Below, one piece after another: positions 12,661-22,635 of a stretch of 64,000 nt of DNA (within the stretch, counting starts at the first letter, position 1; every line of letters starts with the position of its first letter). The stretch is from positions 1 through 64,000 of the forward strand of contig JALQPE010002679.1 in NCBI GenBank assembly GCA_030407315.1. The letters are read 5' to 3'. The stretch comes from Asparagopsis taxiformis. Taxonomy: Eukaryota > Rhodophyta > Florideophyceae > Bonnemaisoniales > Bonnemaisoniaceae. The notes under the pieces are model-generated. The model made no database searches. It was given only the letters and a program-made list of their open reading frames with translations, and was not told the origin of the DNA. A program made the translations under genes and the position numbers.

Positions 12661-13000
12661 GAACGGCAGGACTCAGGGAGAGTGAAGAAGGGATCTAGGA
12701 AGATGGGGAATGAAGCTGTGAGGTGTTTCTGGTATGTGTATATTTTCAGGCATACGATAGAAGTAAGAGTGGGTTTCAAGTCGTGTAAGATTTTGCTGAC
12801 CATGTTCGTGTTTCATGTCTTGATGATTTAATGGGCTGGGGTGGTGTCGAGGAAAGCGGGGATGGTATTGGGAAGGAGCAGATTTTTTGTAATCTAGGTC
12901 GTGAGGGTTCTTGAAGTATGTGCGGATGGTGGTGCATGGCGTTCGGATGGTAGGGAGAACGCGATAGTGAGGGAGATGGGTGATCGACGGTATGCTGACA

Positions 13001-13138
13001 GGTATTTTGTATTCTGGCTGGATACGTATTCCATATTCTAGCTGGATACATATTCCGTATCCTGGCTTGATACGTATTTCCTATTCTAACCGGTATTTAT
13101 TTCCTATTCTGACCAGATATGTATTTCCTATTCTAGAG
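13001..13138. repeat. 24-base tandem repeat, about 6 units
   Basis: Imperfect units of 19-24 bases of the form GGATACGTATTCCATATTCT follow head to tail, starting near 13001, 13020, 13044, 13068, 13092 and 13115. Each unit has a palindromic ATACGTAT core in the better copies. Confidence 0.75.
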
Positions 13139-13254
13139 AGACGTATTGTATACGAGCAGTTTCGTAAATGAGAGAATAAAATACGGTCCGATATGGGCCC
13201 TCAATTTACCATCCGCTGTAATTTCTTCCCTCCGGGTTTTTGCTGATATATTGT

Positions 13255-13525
13255 ATACTGGATGTCGGGTCCTAGTATCCGCCAAACGTACTAGAAAAAC
13301 TGGATGTCGGGTCCTAGTACTCCGCCAAACGTACTAGAGAAAGTGGATGTCGGGTCCTAGTATTCCGCCGAACGTACTAGAGAAAGTGGATGTCGGGTCC
13401 TAGGATCCCGCTGAATGTACTAGAGAAATTGGATGTCGGGTCCTAGTATTCCGCCGAACGTACTAGAGAAAGTGGATGTCGGGTCCTAGTATTCCGCCGA
13501 ACGTACTAGAGAAAGTGGACGTCCG
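13255..13525. repeat. 43-base tandem repeat, 6-7 units
   Basis: GGATGTCGGG starts at 13260, 13302, 13345, 13388, 13431 and 13474, and the variant GGACGTCCGC starts at 13517, giving a period of 42-43. Every unit carries CCTAG and GTACTAGA boxes. The motif set matches the looser repeat zone at 2290-2650. Confidence 0.85.
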
Positions 13526-14076
13526 CATCCAAAAAATTTTTATTTTTTTTCGGACGCGGACGTTCATTTGTTCTAGTAAATCTCGGGGCCGACTAGGACC
13601 CGTACTAGAGAGACTGGACGTCCGCGTCCACTTCCGAAAACACAGACGTTACCTTAGCCCACTTTTCAATTCTCATCTATACATCTGTCCTTCATCTCAT
13701 AGTTTAGTGCTACTCAGCAGATTGCTTGCTATTTTTTAATATTAGTCTACAACGTTATATGATTTTACTAGCTAGGCCGTAGGGGGAGACTAGTTTCAAC
13801 CCTTGACAACGCGCACATTTCGACTACGAGAGCCGTCGCTGTGATAAATTATTGGTAGAATTTTCGTCTATCTTCCCACCTACACTAGGCTACCTATATA
13901 TATACAGGGTATACCCTGAACAGAGACCACGTGAGGTAAAATACTCCTGAGAGCTGCTCACAGCCGTACAGACCTTTGTTGAGCAATTTTACCGACTTCA
14001 CACTTCGCTTCTCACCTTTATCAAGATGGGAGAAGGACGAAACTCCCTTCTGCTTACAGCCGAAGCCGTTTACCAG

Positions 14077-14237
14077 GGTTCCTTACAGCAAAGTCATCGT
14101 TACGATGACTTTGCTGCAAGAAAAGAAAACATTACAGCAGCCACGATTTCTTTACCGGGTAAAAAAATTGTGGCCGCTGTAATGATTTGCTTTCTTACAG
14201 CAAAGTCATCGTAACGATGACTTTGCTGTAAGGAACC
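14077..14237. repeat. 161-bp nested palindrome (predicted cruciform)
   Basis: The segment begins GGTTCC, ends GGAACC and is self-complementary around TTTACCGGGTAAA at about 14153-14165. Each half also contains its own shorter palindrome, CAGCAAAGTCATCGT followed by ACGATGACTTTGCTG. The strand can therefore fold as a stem with two side hairpins. TTTACCGGGTAAA recurs near 14258 and 14292. Nothing codes here, and 14300-14640 shows no feature. Confidence 0.75.
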
Positions 14238-14640
14238 GTTTCCTTGCAGTGGCCGAAAAAATTTTTACCGGGTAAAAAATCAGCAAGAATTTTTACCGGG
14301 TAAAAAATTGTGGCCGCTGTAATGATTTGCTGTCAGCATCCCCGGTAAACGGCCCGCACTGTAATGGGGTGACTGCTTCTCCTACATCGCTCTCTTACTG
14401 GTGTTCTACATGCTGCGTTGCTACACAATTTCTCACTCACATCTTTCTAGTTTCTCTCCTTTTCGTATCCATAGGTATAGCAGTAGAAAATTAGATAGTT
14501 TGCACTCCAGGCCGCAGATGCCTTCCTGCAGTCATGTCACGATTTTTGTAGTCCAGTCTATAATATCTAGCGCTCTTGGAAGATGATGCACAGTCTATTG
14601 TCTTTGCCAATGCGTGTTTACTCAAATCTATCAAAGTAGC

Positions 14641-17600
14641 TCAGTTAGCTGGCCAATATTTTCTACCATAGTCAGCAAATATCTCCTCATCAGCTTCAAC
14701 GTCTCTGGTCAGAACGACCTTGACAGCATGGGGATTCTTGATATTTGAAGCAAAGTCCGGTTTGTCTATGGCATCGCCTTGTCGAAACTCGGCTGACTGT
14801 GTTCGACTCACCTCGGTCGCTTTCTCCGTTCCGTCAATGACCCGACAATCATTGAGGTAGCTGGTACAATTATAGACCGCTGGAACGAGCCAGACCTTCC
14901 GAACAGGTGCACCCCTCCCTATGTACGTGGTTTCCAATTCCATGTTGTAGTCCTGGAACCTCTCTCCTGTGCACCCAAATCCTTCCGGGCCGTACATCAC
15001 TGATCTCTGCGGTTCTGAGTCTCGAATCTTCGCATAGAAAATCGTCCCGTTGTACCAGCCAATGACCGTCCCCTTCTTCAGTTTCTTCGCCGCGAATACG
15101 CCAAACCCACCACCTCTTACCTCCGATTGCGAAACATAGACACCATAGAATGCGGCATCAGCAGCCAGAATCGCGTCCGGGTCTATGCTCCAAAACGAGT
15201 GCATGTCCTCGGCCGGCCACTGGTCCATAGGCACCCCGCTCAATCTGTGAAGCATAGACCCGTCCTTCTTCATTGACACAACGAACACAAGCAGATGGTT
15301 CGGCAATGCTGTCACAGCAGGTAAACCTTCTGGTGCATCTGAGATATGCTTCTGACGAAGCCTTGGAGCTTTTCCTGTGACCGGTACCGACTCGTCCCCA
15401 AGAATACTCTCCACCTCACGCTGCAAGATCCCCCCATATCGCCCGGCTTTCACCTCACTGACGAAAGCATGCAGTATCCACTCCTGCGATGCATCGTGGC
15501 ACCTTTTTTCCTTCTCACACCCAATGAACCGACGATACGTACCATCCCACAACTTCATACACGCTATGGCTGTGCTGTACGTTCCTGAGAAGAAATCCAT
15601 CACGATATCGTTCTACTTCGAAAATCGTTCCAGAAGCTCACGAAGAGTGGTCAACGCCTTCTGCTCATGGCGCAGTCGGTTGTTCTGCCCATCGTATTGA
15701 GCTTCACCAGCCGACAACCTCGGAACGTTGTCAATCGCGTTGGTGAACCCAGGGTGCCTCGATATGTCCGGATTGTGCAACCTGTAATCCACCATATCGT
15801 ACGCAGCCATACCCTTCCCCCGCTTATACGCATGGATAACGAAATCGTGCATATTATGCAGTGTGCACGTTTTCGTCGATGGATTGGACGTAAAGCTGTG
15901 TGCTCGGCGAGATAGCACGACTGGAACACTGTCCAAAATCATCTTTCCAGGCTCGGCATTTCTGATTGCATCCATCCATGCCACGAGTCGGCGCACGATG
16001 GAATAGATCAGAGCATGACCGCCAGGCCGAAGAACTCGAACTATTTCACACGCAACACTAGCCAACTCTTCCGGCTCCAGAATATCGTACTCCGAGTTTT
16101 CTCTGCCGCCTTCCCGCCTCGTGTTGAATGGAGGATCAGTGACCACAAGCTGAACACTGTCCTCCAACACGCCATCTTCCAGGAAACTAATTTTGTCCTC
16201 CACCTCTTTGGCTACATCAGTGGCGTCACAATTCACAGTGTGAATGTAACGCCCCATCACAGCTTCCAGCTTGGTGACATATTCTGGCTTGGTTTCCTTT
16301 CCGACGTCAACGAGCGGTGCTTCTGTAGGCGATACAGTGTCAACCTCCATAGCGTCATCCTCGGACGCACCTTCTCTTGTTGCTGTTTCGCTAGCAACCG
16401 CCGCATTATCGTCCTCTCCACCACCGCGCTCCAGCCTAGCCTTCTTCCTCTGTGGCTCCAGACTATCCTCTTCTATATCCTCGCTGCCATTGTTTGGTAC
16501 TGCTGCGGATATTTCCATCTGCGCAGGTGCACCTTCAAGGATGCCAGGCTCGGGCGTATCCTCAAGACTGTGCAACTCATCCATGGTCAGAGGAAGCTTT
16601 CGTTGCTCTCGGGTTCGCAATAACCAAGCCTTCAGCCTCCTCTGACCATCCAGGGCATGAGACGTGTTCAACTTGGCTCGCATGAACGAGTTCAAGCCGA
16701 ACTTGTCAGGAGTGTCGAAAAGCAAGGCTCGAAGTCTCTGCATCAGCTGACCACGCTCGGCGAACACATTCACCTCAGTGACACATTGGCGTATCGACAG
16801 CAGGAAGGCGCTTGTCAATGATCGCAGCCTTGCATCCACAGCCACTGGAAGGTCGGCACAGAACCCGTTTTCACTGTCTACAGTTTTCGGGACAATGGTC
16901 AGGTTTTTTCGATGCTCCTCGACCGCACAGCCATCAGACCGATTCCGGAGTGACCTGAAGCAAAGGTTCGTGGGATCGAATACCATGAACGGCCAGCACA
17001 TCGATTCAACATCCTCATACCCCAACACTCTTGCCCAGGTATCCCACACAGCTAACACACGGTCGACAACAAATCCAAGCTGGTTGGCTTGCGCACTGGA
17101 TGTTGCAATTCCAACCATTCCACCACCACCAATGGCCCCGGACGTGGCTCTGGCCCGCCTAGATGGCACACTGCCCATCTCCTTACTCCGAATAGCCAAG
17201 ATACACTGGCACATCATAACCATCAGCCTCCTGAACCGCTTCTGGCTAGCCTGCAAAGAATCTTGCATGTCGGATGTAGCGCCGTCCAGAAAGTACCTGC
17301 TCGAAAGCAGTTCGCGGTTCAGTGGAGAGGACAATTCTCCGCGGGGTGTCTTGCCAAACATTTCGACGGCACGAGAACTAGTCACCCCCACCTGTTTCGG
17401 AAACTCAACCATCCTCGGAGAATCACCCATCTCTGCATTGAGTCCCCATGCATGACAAAACATTTGCCACAGACGCAAATCAATCGCACTCGAATCTTCT
17501 GCTCGGTGATACGGCCGAAGCACAGCCAGAATAGACATGCATGAGCTGTACTGCGGTTTACCACTCAGGCTTGAAGCAATTTGGCCGCTTGGATCGCAGG

Positions 17601-18108
17601 ATTTGATCCAGCCCAACACATCAGCCATCCTCACAGACGAAATGTGAGCGTACTTGTCCTTTCCGTTTTGGACCCAGTACTCGTCTCTGAGATCAACGGC
17701 GATCATCAGATACTCAACAAACATCATGCGCCTTTGCAGGCCTGCAATGTCGTTGGATGTCGTCGCTCTCACACGGTCCAGCACAACAGCAGTACTGCTG
17801 TTGGTGTCCGCCATGATAGACTCTTCTCGCATAGGAATCGTAACGCCAGGAGGAAAGACGCCCTTCTCCATTCCACGTACAATTGCCATGCACCGGTGCG
17901 CTCCATCCAATATCTCCAGAACGCCTTCTCGAAACCTGCCAGTCACGGGATGAGCTGTGTCATAACCGCTGTTGCGAATGCTCTCCATGAGCGCTTCCAC
18001 ATGACTTGCATCAACATCGCGAATCGATACGAATTTGCTGACTTGATTGGGGTCGATGAACACCCATCCGTCGTGCTTTTCACCGTGATTGTGGAACGTT
18101 CCTTCCAT
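14641..18108 (-). pseudogene. ParB - DNA methyltransferase - SET domain fusion, one in-frame TAG
   Basis: From ATG at 18108 to TGA at 14641 the frame spans 1,156 codons and is broken only by TAG at 15613-15615. Residues about 15-85 are ParB/Srx-like (DGAHR near 68-72). An acidic, low-complexity middle follows. The methyltransferase has motif IV TDPPF near residue 657, then VLRPGG, and after the TAG motif I DFFSGTYSTAIA. The order IV then I is that of beta-type DNA amino-methyltransferases (N6-adenine or N4-cytosine). The C-terminal 165 residues look like a SET domain: GFGVFAAKKLKKGTV, SYLNDCR in the place of the usual NHS, and DEEIFADYGRKYW. The expected role is a transposon-borne enzyme that could methylate DNA and lysine. 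The TAG falls between SK and NDIVMDFF, so it truncates both activities unless read through or miscalled. The gene is divergent from the Tudor-like gene at 18622. Confidence 0.75.
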
Positions 18109-18621
18109 GGCGAACAAAGGTAGAGTTTTTAAGAAAGGGATAGTTGGTTGCTGCTTGACCAGGGTGGCGCAAAGCAGAAGTTGGTTGTTTAAAACAAAGT
18201 GTCAGCGAGTGGTAGCACTTCGGTGGCTGTTTCCTTTCCACCCCTGTCCGAACCTTTACAAGATAACTACATCGACTGTTAGCTCAATAATCAATGTAAT
18301 ACTAAAGTAATACTCAAAATATTTTTCCATGCAATTTATTGGGCCCCGTAACATCTCTAAGCGTATCTTTGTAGTCCAATCGTATGCATCCGACATTCAC
18401 TTCTAGAACGATTATTCACATCAAATTTTATGCTGCAATCAGTTCATGGCAGACATCATCCACACTGACGTGTCAATTTTGTCAATTGTCCATTCTATTT
18501 CTACACCACCTAAACATCTCTTCTCGACCTTTCCAATCCTCCTAGTATATACTACTCTTTACCAGAAGGTAACGGTTAGGCTTTCACTAATACAACAATT
18601 CTATCCCATAGCTATCCCAAC
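18109..18621. promoter_or_regulatory. Divergent intergenic region
   Basis: This 513-bp gap separates two start codons facing away from each other (18108 minus, 18622 plus). It is A/T-richer than the flanking genes and must hold both promoters if the genes are expressed. AGTATATACTACTC at about 18544 is a TATA-like candidate for the plus-strand gene. I see no repeated operator. Confidence 0.4.
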
Positions 18622-19983
18622 ATGCTTCCTCTCGCTCCAAACGACGTTATAGAAGTTCAATGGGAACTTCGGCCGTTTGGGAGGAAACGAAAAATTGTGT
18701 GGTGGTCTGCAATCGTCAAGGAAATTACTCAGGTCAAGACTGAAACAGACCCATTCCTCCATGCATTGCTCGAATACAAAGCTGAATATGGTTTCGACTC
18801 TACCCTTTCTCAAGTCAAGATCTCAGATCGTAATGAGCTCGTCGACAAGGATTCCGGAAGGGTTCTCCCGTGGCGAAGTGGTGAGCTTCGCAGTATGGAC
18901 TCACCTGCATCCCCAGCAGAGAGAGACCCGGACTACGGCATTGACCACACTCGCCACCGCCACCGCGGCATCCTTCAAGATTGCACTGCGGATCAAATGA
19001 AGAAGACCATAGCAGAAATGCTGGCAAGATTGGAAAAGCTGGAGTCAGCTGCCAAACATTCTCTTCCCCCTCCATTCGATTCCAACAGCTCCATGACCTC
19101 CTCTGCTCTGACTGTATGTAGCATTCTGTTTCAGAAGCTTGGTGTGTACACGGACAAGCCCCTCTCCCTCCGGATGACAAAATCCGAGCACTCCAGGGGA
19201 ATGCAACAAACATCGCAAGAAGAAATCAGAGTACAGGCTGACTGCTCCCTTGCTCAATTCCGCACTATTGCCATTCAATGCAAGGCGAAAGAGAATCGTG
19301 ACGTTCTCTTCCAGCCGTCCTTTGAGGACATCACCTTTCCCTCTGGAAATGAGTCGGATCTTTCCATCATTTTCCCCACCTTTCAGGCACTATGTGACTC
19401 CATAGGTACCTCGCAACACGGGTTCCAGAAAATATTGGTGAAGAGCAGGGCGGAACGCGATGGAGGCAGCTCATCGATTGTCCGAATTTTAGGAAATCTA
19501 GTCGACGTTGATTGCTCTCATGATGCTCCTTCTTCCGCATTTCTCGTCGGCTCATCTGCTTACGTCCTGTCCAGCCCAGACCAACGTATGACAGTTCTTT
19601 GCAGAGACTCCTACGAGTTTGACCATGTCAACAATACATTTTTACATCCCCTATGTCTTAGCCAACTATCACAGTCTAGCATCGTGGACTCTTTCCACCT
19701 ACGTGATAAGGCTACTGTTACCTATGGAGCAACGTTTTCGTTACTGTGGAGACGTATTCAGCGCCGAGCCAGTTACAGCACTTTCCAGCCTGTATCAACC
19801 CCAGAGACGTTTGGTACACTATATATACGCTTACCTTGCTGTATTTTCAGTGATACTACTACATGCCAGGAGCTTGAAGACATTGGCTATGAGGCTATCT
19901 CTCGTCTTGGCTTCAATGCGGATTCAGACACTACCCACCCTCCCTCTCCTCTACCTGCCACCGGCAGTCCGGAGCAAAAATGA
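18622..19983 (+). CDS. Tudor/Agenet-like chromatin-reader protein, hypothetical
   Basis: A 453-residue intact frame starts at ATG 18622. Residues 6-80 read as a small aromatic beta-barrel: NDVIEVQWELRPFG, IVWWSAIVKEI, LLEYKAEYGF and a closing VLPWRSG. The pattern 'V-W-G-x-WWxAxV-YxAxxGF' is typical of Tudor, Agenet and related domains that bind methylated lysine or arginine. Residues 123-145 (MKKTIAEMLARLEKLESA) form a short coiled coil. The remaining 300 residues are unrecognised. No zinc finger or nuclease motif is seen. It sits head-to-head with the ParB-methyltransferase-SET gene and converges on the coiled-coil gene at 20301-21739, so I infer it belongs to the same mobile unit and may read a mark made by its neighbour. 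Confidence 0.55.
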   Translation: MLPLAPNDVIEVQWELRPFGRKRKIVWWSAIVKEITQVKTETDPFLHALLEYKAEYGFDSTLSQVKISDRNELVDKDSGRVLPWRSGELRSMDSPASPAERDPDYGIDHTRHRHRGILQDCTADQMKKTIAEMLARLEKLESAAKHSLPPPFDSNSSMTSSALTVCSILFQKLGVYTDKPLSLRMTKSEHSRGMQQTSQEEIRVQADCSLAQFRTIAIQCKAKENRDVLFQPSFEDITFPSGNESDLSIIFPTFQALCDSIGTSQHGFQKILVKSRAERDGGSSSIVRILGNLVDVDCSHDAPSSAFLVGSSAYVLSSPDQRMTVLCRDSYEFDHVNNTFLHPLCLSQLSQSSIVDSFHLRDKATVTYGATFSLLWRRIQRRASYSTFQPVSTPETFGTLYIRLPCCIFSDTTTCQELEDIGYEAISRLGFNADSDTTHPPSPLPATGSPEQK

Positions 19984-20300
19984 TAAATCACACCTATCCG
20001 TAGTTATCCTGTTCCTGTGTATTCCATTCTAGAGCTCCTGTGGCCATCAATTTCTAATAAAGACGGACACCCTCGCCCCTTCCTACTTCGACTATTCCAC
20101 TACCTGTCTCTGCGCTGTTCATTCGACTTGCCATTATCGTCTGACTGGTTTCCTGATGTCTCGTATCTATCTACTTCCATCTATTACAAAATTCAACTCA
20201 ACAGAAATTTTTATTTCTTCATTCTTCGTCTACTATACCGAAACTGGTTTCATCCGATACTACTCCCCTTCATTCTCGATTTCATCATCGACGAATACCT

Positions 20301-21739
20301 TCACATATTCTGCATCTCCTCCGTCCTCTTCCATAGACCTGAAGCTCTCCTCCAACACTGATTCCCCCCATCGTCTACATTCAGTTCTTCATATCTATCA
20401 CACGATATGGTCAAAACCTCCTCATTCATGAACCTACTACTCACCCGCTCCCCGGGAAGAAGCAGTTTCACTGCTTCATTGATTTCCCGGATTTGCGCTC
20501 CTCCCACCTCTGCTCCACTTTGAAATTTCAAAATCACTGAACGTCGCAGGAACATGTTCTTATCAGAACATTGCGTGTAGGCGACTGCAAAGTTCAGTGC
20601 AACCTCTACTAAATTGATCCTCCTAGTCAAAAACCTCTTGTCCGGTTCTCCAATTATTTGAACTTCGTACTCGACTTCGAATAGCATTTTTTTTGCACTG
20701 CAATGAAGTCGCGAAGAATCTTCATATTCCTGTCATCCATTGCTGCACGCTCCGTTGCATTCATTTTCTTCTGCGCCGAGTACAGACTTGGAACTGACTC
20801 AATGTCCAGCCCACCGTCGTGCAAATGATGCTCCATGCGGACTGAACCTTGAAACCCACTGTATAGAACGAATCCAAGATCTCGGATGAACCGGTTTCGC
20901 ACATGATCTCTGGACTTGTTCATAAACTCGGTCACTGCCGTCAGTGCCGATTTCGTCACAGTGATGCCTACCTCCTTTCTGTGCAACGGCCCATTGTCAC
21001 CAACCTTTCTTCGCTTCTGCTTTTGAGCGGCCCCATCACTTCCCTCGGACGTCCCATGCATTCCATCCATGCGAGCAGAGTCCGTTCCGCGAATTGTCTC
21101 CTCAATGGTCCCGGTAGTCACATACCCCCGCGCCCTCCACCGTTCGATACCTTCCGACGTTCCATTGGAGCTGGAACGGTCTCCTCCCTCTCTGAAAGAA
21201 TTGTTTTGACACGTATTCTTGATTAAAGAGGTCACAACTTGGCAGCGCAATTCAATGTGGTTCCGGCCGGCAAGCGTCCTATTGAACACATCCTTTCGCT
21301 CATTGCTCTGCCTGGCGAACATCAGCGTATTGATTAGCTGGCATCCGTTGAAATGCCTATCCCTCTTATCCACCATTGCCTTCGTGTACGTTGGAACAAC
21401 AGCACACAGCACAGCACACACCATTTCGAACGTGAACGATTTCTCCGCATCCTGCGCAATGCGGAGACGTTCCCTGTCCTTCTCGGAGGCGATCTTCTTC
21501 GGATGTCCTTGTCCCTGGCTCAGAAGCCCATCGACGATGCTCTTGACCTCCTGCATATCGGTGTTTAGCATGGAGACAGTCTTGGAGACATTTCCGAGAG
21601 TCTCGCGTAATTGAATGGTGCTTTTCTCGACGGCATCCATTTTATCACTCAGGGCTTTCAGCTCTGCAGTAATGTTCGAAAAGCCCTCACGCGTTATTTC
21701 GGAAAATGCGGCGATGCTTACGGAGGTTTCGGGATTCAT
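20301..21739 (-). CDS. Coiled-coil protein, two frames joined at an A8 tract
   Basis: Frame one (ATG 21739, 361 codons, ends 20654) starts with a long coiled coil (ITAELKALSDKMDAVEKS, then LGNVSKTVSMLNTDMQEV), a helical middle and a basic stretch QKQKRRKVG that looks like a nuclear signal. Frame two (20687-20301, 128 codons) overlaps it by 34 bases and begins MLFEVEYEVQIIGEPDKRF. Eight A residues on the coding strand (20694-20687) sit exactly at the start of the overlap, so slippage there would fuse the two into one protein of about 480 residues. Otherwise this is a sequencing or mutational frameshift, or two genes. The coiled coil plus nuclear signal suggests a DNA- or partner-binding subunit. 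I recognise no family. Confidence 0.5.
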
Positions 21740-22015
21740 GTTGAACTTGCAATTGGAGTTTGCTAAAAGGAGAAGTGCTTTGAAGGAAGGATGTCACGCT
21801 TAGTACAGCAGTGTTGTAGCAAATATCATTCCAGTGGATGCATCCATCCTGTTCTACTCTACATAATAATAATGCTTCCCAGTGCTCCGTAACGGTTATT
21901 TTTCATAATTTAGTGGTGGATGGTGCGTATTCTTTCCTTTGCCACCACCCACGTCCTGCGCATACCACACCTCGCTACCAGACTGCCGTCTCCTACTCGA
22001 CACTTTCAATTCAAA

Positions 22016-22635
22016 GATAGATAGGTATAATTTGAAATGCTAAACTCAACATAATATAGCTACTCTGTACATTCTCTCCTTACGGTGAGACAAACCAGAT
22101 ATGTTCTGTTCTCTCAATCTTTCTTTCTAAAATATCCTATTCAGCATCTAGCTTCCCCACACCCAACTATCTGTAAAGCACCATCACAATTACTATCACA
22201 ATTGCTATAGTCGTATACCACACACCATTCCAATATTTACCTTCACACCAAACTATGCTCCATATTTCCTCTCAAGTCCACTCCACCAGACAGTGTTGTG
22301 AACCAATGCACGGTACTTCCCGCAGACAATACAATTTGCTATCTACACTACTGTCTACAGATTTCCCCAGACAGTGCAGTAATACAATACAATGCACTGC
22401 CTCAGACAGTAAAATGTACTGTCTGCACATACTGTCTGGCAGCAACACTTCCGGACAGTAAAATTTACTGTTTTTGGTACTGTCCAGATTTCGTGCCAGT
22501 TTATTGCTGCAGCAGTATTCTGAAATTTCCAGACAGTAAATTTTACTGCTTTCGCGCACTGTCTTGGCCAGACAGTAATTTTTACTGTCTCAGACAGTAA
22601 ATGTACTGTCTTTTTTCATTCCCAACACCGTAGTG
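22016..22635 (+). repeat. Repeat-rich transposon terminus, left copy
   Basis: This 620-bp block begins GATAGATAGGTATAATTTG and ends CCCAACACCGTAGTG. An inverted copy of about 88 percent identity by eye lies at 55559-56191. The inner 350 bp carry about a dozen copies of ACTGTCTG / CAGACAGT, often paired as CAGACAGTAAA...TTTACTGTC. Such clustered subterminal motifs are typical transposase-binding arrays. The DUF7869 gene runs into it and takes its last codons (IYCLRQ) from it. Confidence 0.65.

Noticed and set aside
13255..13525. CRISPR array
   Set aside because: Units are contiguous 42-43-base tandem repeats without unique spacers, and the window is eukaryotic.
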